Positions 14,451-22,464 of a DNA stretch of 64,000 nt are shown here, in pieces. Source of the stretch: Nevskia sp. (GTDB lineage: Bacteria; Pseudomonadota; Gammaproteobacteria; Nevskiales; Nevskiaceae); contig JAKFUK010000005.1 in NCBI GenBank assembly GCA_021732745.1, positions 62,001 to 126,000 on the forward strand, read 5' to 3'. Position 1 is the stretch's first letter, and each line of letters begins with the position of its first letter. Position numbers and translations under genes: made by a program. The notes beneath the pieces were generated by a model. That model made no database searches and was not told where the DNA came from. It saw only the letters and a program-made list of their open reading frames with translations.

Positions 14451-16091
14451 ATGACGGCCAGCACGCAGCGCTTGACCGCAACCACGCTGCCGACGGCGCT
14501 GCGCTGGATCGTCGCGATGATGGCCGCGCAGGTGTTTGTCGCGGTCCGCTGCTACACCACGCCGGATGCCTTCAGCGATCCGGCGCTGAACTGGACTTTC
14601 CCGCTGCGCAATCGCCAGACGATCTTCGGCGCGCTGCTGCTGGGCGCGCTGATCGGGCTGGTCATGGTCCGGCCGAGGCTGGGGCGGCACTGGCAGGCCT
14701 TCCTCGATTCGACGGCGCAGCCTCGTGGCGCGCTGCCGCTGATCGCGCAGATCAGCGCCTGCACCGCTTGCTACGCGCTGGCCTGGCCGTTGTACGCGCA
14801 CCCGGCGCAGATCGGCGATCTGGGCTGGCCGCTGCTGATCGCCTGGGCGACCAGTGTCATGGCCTGCGGCGCGGCCAGTCTCTGGCTGCTGGCACCGCTG
14901 CGTTACTGGCGAACGCTGCTGGCTGGCGAAACGCAGGCTTTTGCCGTGGCCGCAATCGGCGTGATCGGCAGCGGCGCGCTGATCGCCCTCGTCTACCGCG
15001 CCTGGCAGACCGTGCCGCTGCTGGCCCACCTGACCTTGAACAGCAGCGCCTGGCTGCTGCGGCCGCTGTATCCCGCCATGACCGTGGATACCCGCACGGC
15101 GATCATCGAAGCGGAAGGCTTCCGCGTGCAGATCAGCGACGTCTGTTCCGGCTATCTCGGCGTCAGCCTCACGCTCGGCTTCCTTGCCTGCTATTGCTAC
15201 TTGTTCCGCGCCGAAATCCGGCCCTGGCTCATGGCCGCGCTGCTGCCGTTCGGCATCGCCCTGAGTCTGGCCCTCAACGCCGTGCGCATCGCAGCACTGG
15301 TGATTCTCGGCGTCGAGATTTCGCCGGAAGTGGCGGCGAAAGGCTTTCATACCAATGCCGGGTCGATCGCGATGCTGCTGTGCTGCGCCATCGTCGTGGC
15401 GCTCGCGCATCGGCTGTTCGTGGCGCGGGCGACGGCCGATGACTCGCCGCGCCTCGGCTGGACCCTGGACTTTGAAAGCGCGCTCTTGATCCCGTTCATG
15501 GCGCTGCTGGCGGTCACGCTGCTGACCGGCGCGTTTTCCGGGGACTTCGTCTGGCTGTATCCGGCACGGGTGCTCGCCGTGGGTCTGGTGCTGGCGCTGT
15601 GCTGGAAGCCGCTACGGGCGCTGGCGGTAGGGCCGTCGACCTTGCCGGTGGCGGTGGGCGCAGCGGTTTATGCAATGTGGATTGCGATGATCGACGCCGA
15701 CGCAGCCGCCAGCGCGGCTTTCGCCAGTGCGCTCGGCACAGCGGCCCCGGCGGCGGCCATCGGCTGGTTGCTGCTGCGCACCCTCGGCGCGGTGATCACC
15801 GTGCCGATCGCCGAAGAGTTGGCTTTCCGGGGTTATCTGCTGGCGGTCTTGTCGCGCCAGCCGGTCAAGCCGGACACCCGCCTGCGCTTCGACGGACTCG
15901 GCCTCATCGGCTCATCGCTGCTGTTCGGAGCCCTGCACGGGCAATGGCTGGCCGGCACGGTGGCCGGGCTCGCCTACGGCGGCCTGCGCTATCGCCGTGA
16001 TCGCATCGGCGATGCAGTGATTGCCCACATGACTACCAACCTGCTGCTGGCGATCCATGTTTTCGCCACCGGACACTGGTCGTACTGGTGA
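14451..16091 (+). CDS. xrtE: Exosortase E / CPBP protease fusion (VPEID-CTERM system)
   Basis: A 546-residue, multi-pass inner-membrane protein with two enzymes in one chain. The N-terminal exosortase has the catalytic Cys in SDVCSGYLG (about residue 231), the Arg in LNAVRIAAL (about 279) and the His in GFHTNAGS (about 300). The C-terminal half is a CPBP (CAAX-type) membrane protease with EELAFRGYLL (about 455), HGQWLAG (about 497) and HMTTNLLLA (about 526). This fusion defines the exosortase E/protease family of the VPEID-CTERM system, which cleaves and transfers proteins bearing the VPEID tail. A matching substrate gene lies immediately upstream. It is convergent with the cyclase gene, 10 bases away. 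All motif residues look intact. Confidence 0.93.
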   Translation: MTASTQRLTATTLPTALRWIVAMMAAQVFVAVRCYTTPDAFSDPALNWTFPLRNRQTIFGALLLGALIGLVMVRPRLGRHWQAFLDSTAQPRGALPLIAQISACTACYALAWPLYAHPAQIGDLGWPLLIAWATSVMACGAASLWLLAPLRYWRTLLAGETQAFAVAAIGVIGSGALIALVYRAWQTVPLLAHLTLNSSAWLLRPLYPAMTVDTRTAIIEAEGFRVQISDVCSGYLGVSLTLGFLACYCYLFRAEIRPWLMAALLPFGIALSLALNAVRIAALVILGVEISPEVAAKGFHTNAGSIAMLLCCAIVVALAHRLFVARATADDSPRLGWTLDFESALLIPFMALLAVTLLTGAFSGDFVWLYPARVLAVGLVLALCWKPLRALAVGPSTLPVAVGAAVYAMWIAMIDADAAASAAFASALGTAAPAAAIGWLLLRTLGAVITVPIAEELAFRGYLLAVLSRQPVKPDTRLRFDGLGLIGSSLLFGALHGQWLAGTVAGLAYGGLRYRRDRIGDAVIAHMTTNLLLAIHVFATGHWSYW

Positions 16092-16101
16092 GCGGCTGCG
16101 C

Positions 16102-17412
16102 TCAGGCCGCCCGTGCCGCCGATTCGCAGACCAGAAAGTGGCTCGGCACCACGCCCTTGCCCTTCACTTCGATCTGGCCGCGCCGCTCGAACACGAAGCT
16201 GCCGCCCAGCCGCTGGCGGAAGGCTTCGGTGACGTGGATGCGGCCGATCGCACCAGCAGTTTCCATGCGGCTGGCGGTGTTCACGGTATCGCCCCAGATG
16301 TCGTAGGCGAATTTCTTCTGGGCGATCACGCCGCTGATCGCCGGACCGGAGTCGATGCCGATGCGCAGGTTCAGCGGAATGCCGGAGGCGCGGCCCAGGT
16401 CGTCGCAGATCGCCAGCATGGCCAGCGCCATGCGTGCGACGCGCGCGGCGTGGTCGGCCGCCGGGTCCGGCACGCCGGCTGCCGCCATGTAGGCATCGCC
16501 GACGGTCTTGATCTTTTCCACGCCGCAGCGGTCGGCGATCTCGTCAAAGGCCTTGAACAGCGCTTCCAGCAACTGGATCAGCCGGTTCGGCGGCAGTTCG
16601 GCCGACAACTGCGTGAAGCCGACCACGTCGGCGAACAGCACCGAAACCTCGTCATGGAACTCGACGACATGATCCTCGCCACGCTTCAGGCGGTCGGCAA
16701 TCGCGGTCGGCAGGATGTTGCGCAGCAGATCGTCGGCGCGGCTGCGCTCTTCGACCAGGGTCTTGCGCAGCAGGAAATTGCGCACGGCAGCGCGATACCA
16801 GACCGCATCGGCCAGCATGGCGCAGACGGTGAGGCAGAAGGCGTTGACACCCACTGCGTAGGTGACCAGCGGATTCGGATTGACCAGCACCACGCCGGTC
16901 ATCAGCACCGCGAAGCTCAGCGGATAGGCGATGAGTTTCCAGCGGCTGGGGGTGACGATCAGCCCCGCCACCACCAGCACCACCAGCGCGTAGATCGACA
17001 CATCGTTCGACAGCATCTGGCTCAGCACGCCGTGCCAGGTGCACATCAAGAGCGCCAGCGGAATCGCGAGCGTGGTCATGCGCCGGGCCACGTCCGTGGC
17101 CGGCATCGGGCCGAGCCGGATCACCGTCAGTATCCACAGGCCCACCATGCTGATGTTGGCGATCCGCCAGACCAGCAGGTGGTGGTACATCCGCTGCTGT
17201 TCGTACAGGCCGTTCAGGTACAGCGGCAAGTCGTAGGAAACCAGTGCGATCAGGTTCAGCACGGTGGCCGCCACGAACAGCTTGGTGATCCGGGCCAGCG
17301 CGCTGCGGTAGCAGTCGGCGGCGAATTCGTCCTGCCATTCGGGACGGATCGGCAGCGCCTCCGGCCGGTAGGCAGCGATAAAGCGGGCGATCGGGGCGCG
17401 CAAGGCTTTCAC
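16102..17412 (-). CDS. Membrane-bound class III adenylate cyclase
   Basis: A 436-residue protein with a GTG start. Five to six membrane helices (residues about 40-210) precede a short linker helix (RKTLVEERSRADDLLRNILP) and a C-terminal class III catalytic domain. SVLFADVVGFTQLS carries the first metal Asp, IKTVGDAYMAAAG the Lys and second metal Asp, and YDIWGDTVNTASRME the base-selecting Asp plus the transition-state Asn and Arg. The Lys/Asp pair predicts ATP rather than GTP. It should make cAMP in response to a signal sensed by the membrane part. A Crp-family regulator is encoded 1.7 kb away and a cNMP-binding patatin at 60573-62372. Confidence 0.9.
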   Translation of the reverse strand: MKALRAPIARFIAAYRPEALPIRPEWQDEFAADCYRSALARITKLFVAATVLNLIALVSYDLPLYLNGLYEQQRMYHHLLVWRIANISMVGLWILTVIRLGPMPATDVARRMTTLAIPLALLMCTWHGVLSQMLSNDVSIYALVVLVVAGLIVTPSRWKLIAYPLSFAVLMTGVVLVNPNPLVTYAVGVNAFCLTVCAMLADAVWYRAAVRNFLLRKTLVEERSRADDLLRNILPTAIADRLKRGEDHVVEFHDEVSVLFADVVGFTQLSAELPPNRLIQLLEALFKAFDEIADRCGVEKIKTVGDAYMAAAGVPDPAADHAARVARMALAMLAICDDLGRASGIPLNLRIGIDSGPAISGVIAQKKFAYDIWGDTVNTASRMETAGAIGRIHVTEAFRQRLGGSFVFERRGQIEVKGKGVVPSHFLVCESAARAA

Positions 17413-17628
17413 GTCGAATTCCGGAGCGGTCTGGGCAGATCGGACGGCGGCAGGCTTGAGAACATTGCGAAGATCGGACTTGTTCTTACCAGTTTGCAGC
17501 CGCGAATGCAGCCTTTGGGTAGTTCTTTCCCGTGCCGAGCGCGGATAATTTTGTCAGCAGCGTGATTCTGGCCCTGTTTTCAAACTTTATCCGGCCCGAT
17601 CGTCACCCCGCACCAAGGCGTCGCCCAT

Positions 17629-17652
17629 AAAAAAGCCCGCCAGCGGCGGGCT
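17629..17652 (-). terminator. Rho-independent terminator of speD
   Basis: Read on the minus strand, AGCCCGCC and GGCGGGCT pair around a GCT loop and are followed by six T. It lies 18 bases past the speD stop codon. The rest of the 257-base gap between the cyclase start (17412) and speD shows nothing else I can assign; it should hold the cyclase promoter. Confidence 0.85.
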
Positions 17653-17669
17653 AGTGCAAGCGCCGGAAA

Positions 17670-18491
17670 TCAGCGCTGGATGTTGCGCCCGTAGAAGATT
17701 TCCATGATCTCGTGGTCAACCCGTTCGCGGATGCGCTTGGCTTCGCGCGGCGGCAGTTCGGAGGAGCCTTCGCCGAACAGGTAGGTGTCGAGATCGAGCT
17801 GCTTCAGGCGCATCTTGGTGTGGAAGATGTTCTCCTGATAGACGTTGACGTCGACCAGGTCGTACTTGTCCTTCACTTCGCGCGACAGGAAGTTCTGGAT
17901 CGAGTCGATCTGGTGGTCGATGAAATGCTTCATGCCGCGCACGTTGCGGGTGAAGCCGCGCACGCGGTAATCCATCACCACGATGTCGCTCTCGAAGCTC
18001 TTGATCAGGTAGTTCAAGGCCTTCAGCGGCGAAATCTTGCCGCAGGTCGACACGTCGATATCCGCCCGGAAGGTCGAGATGCCGGCGTCCGGATGGTTTT
18101 CCGGATAGGTGTGAACGGTGATGTGGCTCTTGTCGAGATGGGCGACGACCGATTCCTTGGCCTTGCTCTTGGCCTTCGAGGTTTTGGTATTGGTTGGCGT
18201 CGGCAGGCCATCGTGATGGCCTTCGGAGATCAGCATGGTCACGGACGCACCCTGCGGATCGTAATCCTGACGCGCCACATTGAGGATGTTGGCACCGATG
18301 ATGTGCGCCACCTCGGTCAGGATCGCGGTCAGGCGCTCGGCGTTGTAAGCCTCGTCGATGTACTCGATGTACTCCTGCTGCTGCGCCGAATTGCGCGCAT
18401 AGCAGATGTCATAGATGTTGAAGCTCAGACTTTTGGTCAGGTTGTTGAACCCGAGCAGCTTGAGCTTCGGATTGTTCGTGGGCTTTGCCAA
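17670..18491 (-). CDS. speD: S-adenosylmethionine decarboxylase proenzyme (E. coli type)
   Basis: A 273-residue proenzyme close to the E. coli SpeD length. It is cut autocatalytically between Lys and Ser in [16 protein letters not shown] (about residue 121), producing a pyruvoyl-blocked large subunit. [21 protein letters not shown] and the [15 protein letters not shown] segment are also conserved. The enzyme supplies aminopropyl groups for spermidine synthesis. It lies in the order trpC-crp-osmC-speD that I recall from Pseudomonas. An unusual Lys/Ser/Thr-rich insertion ([14 protein letters not shown]) precedes the cleavage site by a few residues. Confidence 0.95.
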   Translation of the reverse strand: MAKPTNNPKLKLLGFNNLTKSLSFNIYDICYARNSAQQQEYIEYIDEAYNAERLTAILTEVAHIIGANILNVARQDYDPQGASVTMLISEGHHDGLPTPTNTKTSKAKSKAKESVVAHLDKSHITVHTYPENHPDAGISTFRADIDVSTCGKISPLKALNYLIKSFESDIVVMDYRVRGFTRNVRGMKHFIDHQIDSIQNFLSREVKDKYDLVDVNVYQENIFHTKMRLKQLDLDTYLFGEGSSELPPREAKRIRERVDHEIMEIFYGRNIQR

Positions 18492-18637
18492 CGTGCATCT
18501 CCCGGTGGGGAAAACGGAAAACCAGCACCTTCAAAAAAGCCAGGAAAAGCGCGCAAGCGCAGCCAGCGAAGGGGCGACATTATCCATCAAATCTCCCGGA
18601 TCATTGTGACCGGCAGGAGACAGGCCGCGCGCCCGCC

Positions 18638-19057
18638 TCAATCGGCGGCTGCGATCTCGTGGCTGTGCGTGATTTCAGCGGCCTTGCCGAGCATGATCGA
18701 GGCCGAACAATACTTCTCTGCCGATAGCTGCACCGCCCGCTTGACGTGATTTTCCGATAGCCCCGCGCCTGCCACGATGAAGTGCAGGTGAATTTTCAGG
18801 AAAACCTTCGGATCGCTGTCGGCGCGCACGCCCGAAACCTTCACTTCGCAGCCGCTCACCGGCTGCCGTGCTTTCTTCAGGATCTGCACGATATCGACGG
18901 CCGAACAACTGCCTACCGACATCAGCATCAGTTCCATCGGCCGGACCCCGAGATTGCGTCCGCCGATCTCCGCCGGACCATCGACGACGATGGCGTGGCC
19001 GCTACCGCTTTCGGCAATGAAAACAGCGTTTTCGTGCCACTTGACCCGAGCTTCCAT
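18638..19057 (-). CDS. OsmC/YhfA-family redox protein
   Basis: A 139-residue protein if the ATG at 19057 (MEARVKWHEN) is used; a start seven codons further upstream is possible. It has the OsmC fold with two cysteines, SVGSCSAVDIVQIL (about 47) and LSAEKYCSASIML (about 113), in the positions of the family's peroxide-reactive pair. The YhfA-like subgroup has few tested functions; peroxide handling is plausible. It is divergent from the crp gene, and the 102 bases between them probably carry both promoters. Location next to crp is shared with Pseudomonas, as I recall. Confidence 0.85.
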   Translation of the reverse strand: MEARVKWHENAVFIAESGSGHAIVVDGPAEIGGRNLGVRPMELMLMSVGSCSAVDIVQILKKARQPVSGCEVKVSGVRADSDPKVFLKIHLHFIVAGAGLSENHVKRAVQLSAEKYCSASIMLGKAAEITHSHEIAAAD

Positions 19058-19159
19058 GTGATTTTCCGAGCGCCGCAAGAGCTGTGATATTTTCCGCTGG
19101 GGATTTTACGCCGGGGGCTGCTTTCCCGGCTGGAAGCGCGACAAGAAAGGGGATTCGGC
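19057..19159. promoter_or_regulatory. Divergent osmC/crp promoter region with repeated GTGAT motif
   Basis: Two related motifs, GTGATTTTCCG (from 19057) and GTGATATTTTCCG (from 19083), lie about 25 bases apart between the two divergent starts. Each resembles a Crp half-site (TGTGA) but neither has a clear second half. A GC hairpin (GCCGGG, CCCGGC) sits at about 19111-19131. Autoregulation by the Crp protein is possible but unproven. Confidence 0.3.
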
Positions 19160-19798
19160 GTGTTCGAAAAGCCAGCGGTGCAGGCGTTCATCAACATCGC
19201 GCACAAGCGCTCCTACGCATCGAAACAGACCGTGGTCACGGCCGGTGCCAACCCGCAATCCCTGTTCCTGATCCTCACCGGCTCGGTCAGCGTGCTGGTC
19301 GAGGACGAAGACGGCCGCGAGATGGTGCTGGCCTACCTGAACGCCGGTGAATTCTTCGGCGAAATGGGTCTGTTCCCGGACCAGCAAGTGCGCACCGCCG
19401 TGGTTCGCACCCGCACCCCCACCCTGCTTGCGGAAGTGAGCTATACCGCCTTCCGCGCCTTCGTGCGCGAACAGCCGGACATCATGTTTGAAGTCGCCGG
19501 CCAGCTCGCCGCGCGCCTGCGCGATACCTCCGGACGCCTGCGCGATCTCACGTTTGTCGATGTCGCCGGCCGCCTCGCCCGCACGCTCATGGACCTGGCC
19601 GCCCAGCCGGATGCCAAGGCCCATGCGCGCGGCATGCTGGTCAAGGTCAGCCGTCAGGAAATCGCCCGCATCGTCGGCTGCTCGCGAGAAATGGCCGGCC
19701 GGGTGCTGAAAAAGCTCGAAGAAGACGGCGTCGTGCAATCGCAGGGCCGCAGCATCATCGTGCTGGCCAGCGGGCGTCTGGCCAAGGTAAAAACCTGA
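19160..19798 (+). CDS. crp: Crp/Vfr-family cyclic-nucleotide-dependent transcription regulator
   Basis: A 212-residue protein starting at a GTG preceded by AAGAAAGGGG. The N-terminal cyclic-nucleotide domain has GEFFGEMGLF and the phosphate-binding RTAVVRT segment (about residues 70-88), so the Glu and Arg contacting cAMP are kept, with Thr where E. coli Crp has Ser. A long dimer helix follows, then the winged helix with VSRQEIARIVGCSREMAGRVLKKLE (about 160-184), whose RE..GR recognition helix matches Crp-type targets. No FNR-like cysteine cluster is present. The xanthomonad Clp subgroup responds to c-di-GMP, but the intact cAMP contacts favour cAMP. It is convergent with trpC and shares a repeat-based 3' region. 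Confidence 0.9.
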   Translation: MFEKPAVQAFINIAHKRSYASKQTVVTAGANPQSLFLILTGSVSVLVEDEDGREMVLAYLNAGEFFGEMGLFPDQQVRTAVVRTRTPTLLAEVSYTAFRAFVREQPDIMFEVAGQLAARLRDTSGRLRDLTFVDVAGRLARTLMDLAAQPDAKAHARGMLVKVSRQEIARIVGCSREMAGRVLKKLEEDGVVQSQGRSIIVLASGRLAKVKT

Positions 19799-19799
19799 G

Positions 19800-19866
19800 G
19801 TAGGTCCGGATTCATCCGGACGCTCTTTCGAGGCCAGCCGTGGAGTCCGGATGAATCCGGACCTAC
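19800..19866. repeat. Perfect 22-bp inverted repeat (REPIN-like) at the crp/trpC junction
   Basis: Bases 19800-19821 and 19845-19866 are exact reverse complements of 22 bases with a 23-base spacer. Each arm contains its own palindrome TCCGGAT/ATCCGGA, as in paired REP sequences. The right arm covers the trpC stop codon (TAG at 19865-19863), and the left arm begins one base after the crp stop. It may serve as a shared bidirectional terminator or 3'-end stabiliser. No transposase-like RAYT gene is in the window. Confidence 0.7.
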
Positions 19867-20657
19867 GTGATCAGCCGGGCCAGGGCATCGCCCGGGCTTA
19901 GGCAACGCATCAGCGATTCTCCGATCAGGAAGCGCCGCACGCCGGCCGCCATCATTGTCTGCACGTCGGCGGGTGCCGCGATGCCGCTTTCGGTGATCAC
20001 GTCGTAACCGGCGGGAATCCCGTCCAGCAGCTCGATGGTGGTTTCCAGCCGCGTCTCGAAGGTCCGCAGATTGCGGTTGTTGATGCCGAGCAGCACTGGC
20101 TGCTTGAGATCGAGCCCGATCATGGCGTCGCGTTCGGCACGATCGTGGACTTCGATCAGCACGTCCATGTCGAACTCCTGCGCGAGCCGGGCCAGCTCGC
20201 CCAGCCGTGCCGGTGACAGCGCAGCGGCGATCAGCAGCACGCAGTCGGCCCCGATCGCCCGGGCTTCGACAATCTGCATCTCGTCGATCAGGAAATCCTT
20301 GCGGATCGCCGGCAGTGCGGTGTGCTGGCGAGCTTCGACCAGATAATCGTCATGGCCCTGGAAGAAGTCGCGGTCGGTCAGCACGCTCAAGCAGGCCGCA
20401 CCGCCGCGCGCGTAATCCTCGGCCAGCCAGCCGGGATTGAAGTCTTCGCGAATCAGCCCTTTCGACGGGCTGGCCTTCTTGATCTCGGCGATCACGGCAG
20501 CGCCGGTCGCCGCTTTCGCCGTCAGCGCAGCCGCAAAGCCGCGCGGAGCCGATTGGGCGAGGGCGATGCGTTCCAGCGTGCCGATGTCGATGCGCGTTTC
20601 GAGGGCGGCGATTTCCTCGCGCTTGCGCGCAAGGATGGTTTCGAGGATGTCGCTCAT
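19863..20657 (-). CDS. trpC: Indole-3-glycerol phosphate synthase
   Basis: A 264-residue TIM barrel of normal length. ILARKREEIAALE opens the protein; AEIKKASPSKGLIREDFNP (about residues 57-75) carries the catalytic Lys and the SPSKG phosphate motif; CLSVLTDRDFFQG, AIRKDFLIDEMQI (second Lys), LIEVHD, LGINNRNLRTFE and ITESGI follow. It closes the indole ring in tryptophan synthesis. It is the last gene of the minus-strand trp series, eight bases after trpD, and its stop codon lies inside the REPIN-like repeat shared with crp. Confidence 0.97.
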   Translation of the reverse strand: MSDILETILARKREEIAALETRIDIGTLERIALAQSAPRGFAAALTAKAATGAAVIAEIKKASPSKGLIREDFNPGWLAEDYARGGAACLSVLTDRDFFQGHDDYLVEARQHTALPAIRKDFLIDEMQIVEARAIGADCVLLIAAALSPARLGELARLAQEFDMDVLIEVHDRAERDAMIGLDLKQPVLLGINNRNLRTFETRLETTIELLDGIPAGYDVITESGIAAPADVQTMMAAGVRRFLIGESLMRCLSPGDALARLIT

Positions 20658-20665
20658 GCGCTGAC

Positions 20666-21706
20666 TCAGATTCCGGAAGCAGCGGCTTGGGTCGCCGCGA
20701 TGTAGGCGTCGACTTTCGCGCGCGCAGCGCCGCTGGCGATCGCTGCGCGCGCGCGGGTGATGCCGTCAGCAATTGAAACCGCAACGCCGGCCGCGTACAG
20801 CGCCGCACCGGCGTTCAGGCAGACGATGTCGCGCGGCTGGCCTTCGGTGTTGTCGAGCGCCTGCAACAGCACGCGCTTCGAATGCTCTGCATCGCTGACC
20901 GCCAGATTGCGGCTGGCGGCCATGCGCAGGCCGAAGTCTTCGGGGTGGATGTCGTATTCGCTCACCACGCCGTTGCGCAGTTCGCCGACCAGGGTTGCCG
21001 CACCAAGCGAAATCTCGTCCATTCCGTCGCGGCCCCAGACCACCAGCGCCCGCTGCACGCCGAGCTTTTCCAGCACCCGGACCAGGATGCCGACCAGATC
21101 GGGATGGAATACGCCCATCAGGATGTTCGGGGCGCTGGCCGGATTGGTCAGCGGCCCGAGGATGTTGAAGATGGTCCGCACGCCCATCTCGCGACGGACG
21201 GCGGCGACGTTCTTCATCGCCGGGTGATGCTTGGGCGCGTACATGAAGCCGATGCCGGTGGCCGCCAGGCAATGCGCGACCGCGTCCGGCATCAATTCGA
21301 TGTTGGCCCCGAGCGCTTCGAGCACATCCGCGCTGCCGGATTTCGACGACACGCTGCGGTTGCCGTGCTTGGCGACCTTGGCCCCGGCGGCGGCGGCAAC
21401 GAACATCGACGCCGTGGAAATGTTGAAGGTGTTCGAGCCATCGCCGCCGGTGCCGACGATGTCGAGCAGATGAGTATCGGCCGCGCCACCCGGCGTCGGC
21501 ACTTTCAGCGAGAACTCGCGCATCACGGTCGCGGCGGCAGCGATCTCGCCGACGGTTTCCTTCTTGACCCTGAGGCCGGTCAGGATCGCCGCCGTCATGG
21601 TCGGCGAGACTTCGCCGCGCATGATCTGCCGCATCAGCGCGATCATCTCGTCATGGAAGATCTCGCGGTGCTCGATGGTCCGCGCCAGCGCTGCCTGGGG
21701 GGTCAT
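20666..21706 (-). CDS. trpD: Anthranilate phosphoribosyltransferase
   Basis: A 346-residue protein; the ATG at 21706 overlaps the trpG stop as ATGA. The PRPP site [14 protein letters not shown] (about residues 84-97) and [21 protein letters not shown] (about 112-132) are intact, as is [17 protein letters not shown]. It transfers phosphoribose to anthranilate. As usual in Pseudomonas-type clusters, trpG and trpD are separate genes. The next gene, trpC, begins eight bases on. Confidence 0.97.
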   Translation of the reverse strand: MTPQAALARTIEHREIFHDEMIALMRQIMRGEVSPTMTAAILTGLRVKKETVGEIAAAATVMREFSLKVPTPGGAADTHLLDIVGTGGDGSNTFNISTASMFVAAAAGAKVAKHGNRSVSSKSGSADVLEALGANIELMPDAVAHCLAATGIGFMYAPKHHPAMKNVAAVRREMGVRTIFNILGPLTNPASAPNILMGVFHPDLVGILVRVLEKLGVQRALVVWGRDGMDEISLGAATLVGELRNGVVSEYDIHPEDFGLRMAASRNLAVSDAEHSKRVLLQALDNTEGQPRDIVCLNAGAALYAAGVAVSIADGITRARAAIASGAARAKVDAYIAATQAAASGI

Positions 21707-22293
21707 GCCCAATTGTCCAGGAAGTTCTTCAGCATCGCGTGGCCGTGCTCGGTGAGGATCGATTCCGGGTGGAACTGCACGCCCTCGATCGGCAAGGTTT
21801 TGTGGCGCAGGCCCATGATCTCGTCCGGCGTGCCGTCGGGCTTGACCGTCCAGGCGGTGGCTTCGAGCTCGCCCGGAAAGTCGTCGCGATCGACGATCAG
21901 CGAGTGATAGCGGGTCGCCGTGAACGGCGTCGGCAGGGCCCGAAACACGCTGCTGGCCTGATGGTGGATGGCGCTGGTCTTGCCGTGCATCACGCTGGCC
22001 GCGCGGCGCACGGTGCCGCCGAAGGCCTGGCCGATCGACTGATGGCCAAGGCAGACGCCGAGGATCGGAAACGCGCCGGTCTTGCCGAGTGTCTCGATCA
22101 GTTCCAGACAGATGCCGGCCTCGTTCGGCGTGCACGGACCAGGCGACAGCACGATATGGGTCGGCTTGAGGGCGGCGACTTCCGCGACCGTGATCTGGTC
22201 GTTGCGATGCACGGCGACATCGGCCCCCAGCTCGCCGAAGTACTGGACGAGGTTGTAGGTGAAGGAATCGTAGTTGTCGATCATCACGATCAT
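21703..22293 (-). CDS. trpG: Anthranilate synthase glutamine amidotransferase subunit
   Basis: A 196-residue class I amidotransferase starting at ATG 22293 ([19 protein letters not shown]). The catalytic triad is present: Cys in [14 protein letters not shown] (about residue 79) and His and Glu in [14 protein letters not shown] (about 170). [13 protein letters not shown] is the oxyanion/early conserved part. It feeds ammonia to TrpE. The partner gene trpE is 3.2 kb upstream with three unrelated genes between. A gap of 171 bases before this start holds a small hairpin (CCGCAGC, GCTGCGG at about 22323-22337) and could carry an internal promoter. Confidence 0.96.
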   Translation of the reverse strand: MIVMIDNYDSFTYNLVQYFGELGADVAVHRNDQITVAEVAALKPTHIVLSPGPCTPNEAGICLELIETLGKTGAFPILGVCLGHQSIGQAFGGTVRRAASVMHGKTSAIHHQASSVFRALPTPFTATRYHSLIVDRDDFPGELEATAWTVKPDGTPDEIMGLRHKTLPIEGVQFHPESILTEHGHAMLKNFLDNWA

Positions 22294-22464
22294 GACGGTA
22301 CCTGCTGGAGTCGTATTCGTAGTCCGCAGCGGCTGCGGTCCCATCGCGGGTCGCGCGTGGCGCGAGCCGGTTGCCACTCAGGGAGAACGACGCCAGCGAG
22401 TCATGACGGATGGATCAAGGCAGGTCAGGGGCCGAAGTTTACCCGGCCGCGATGGCTGCCGCCG

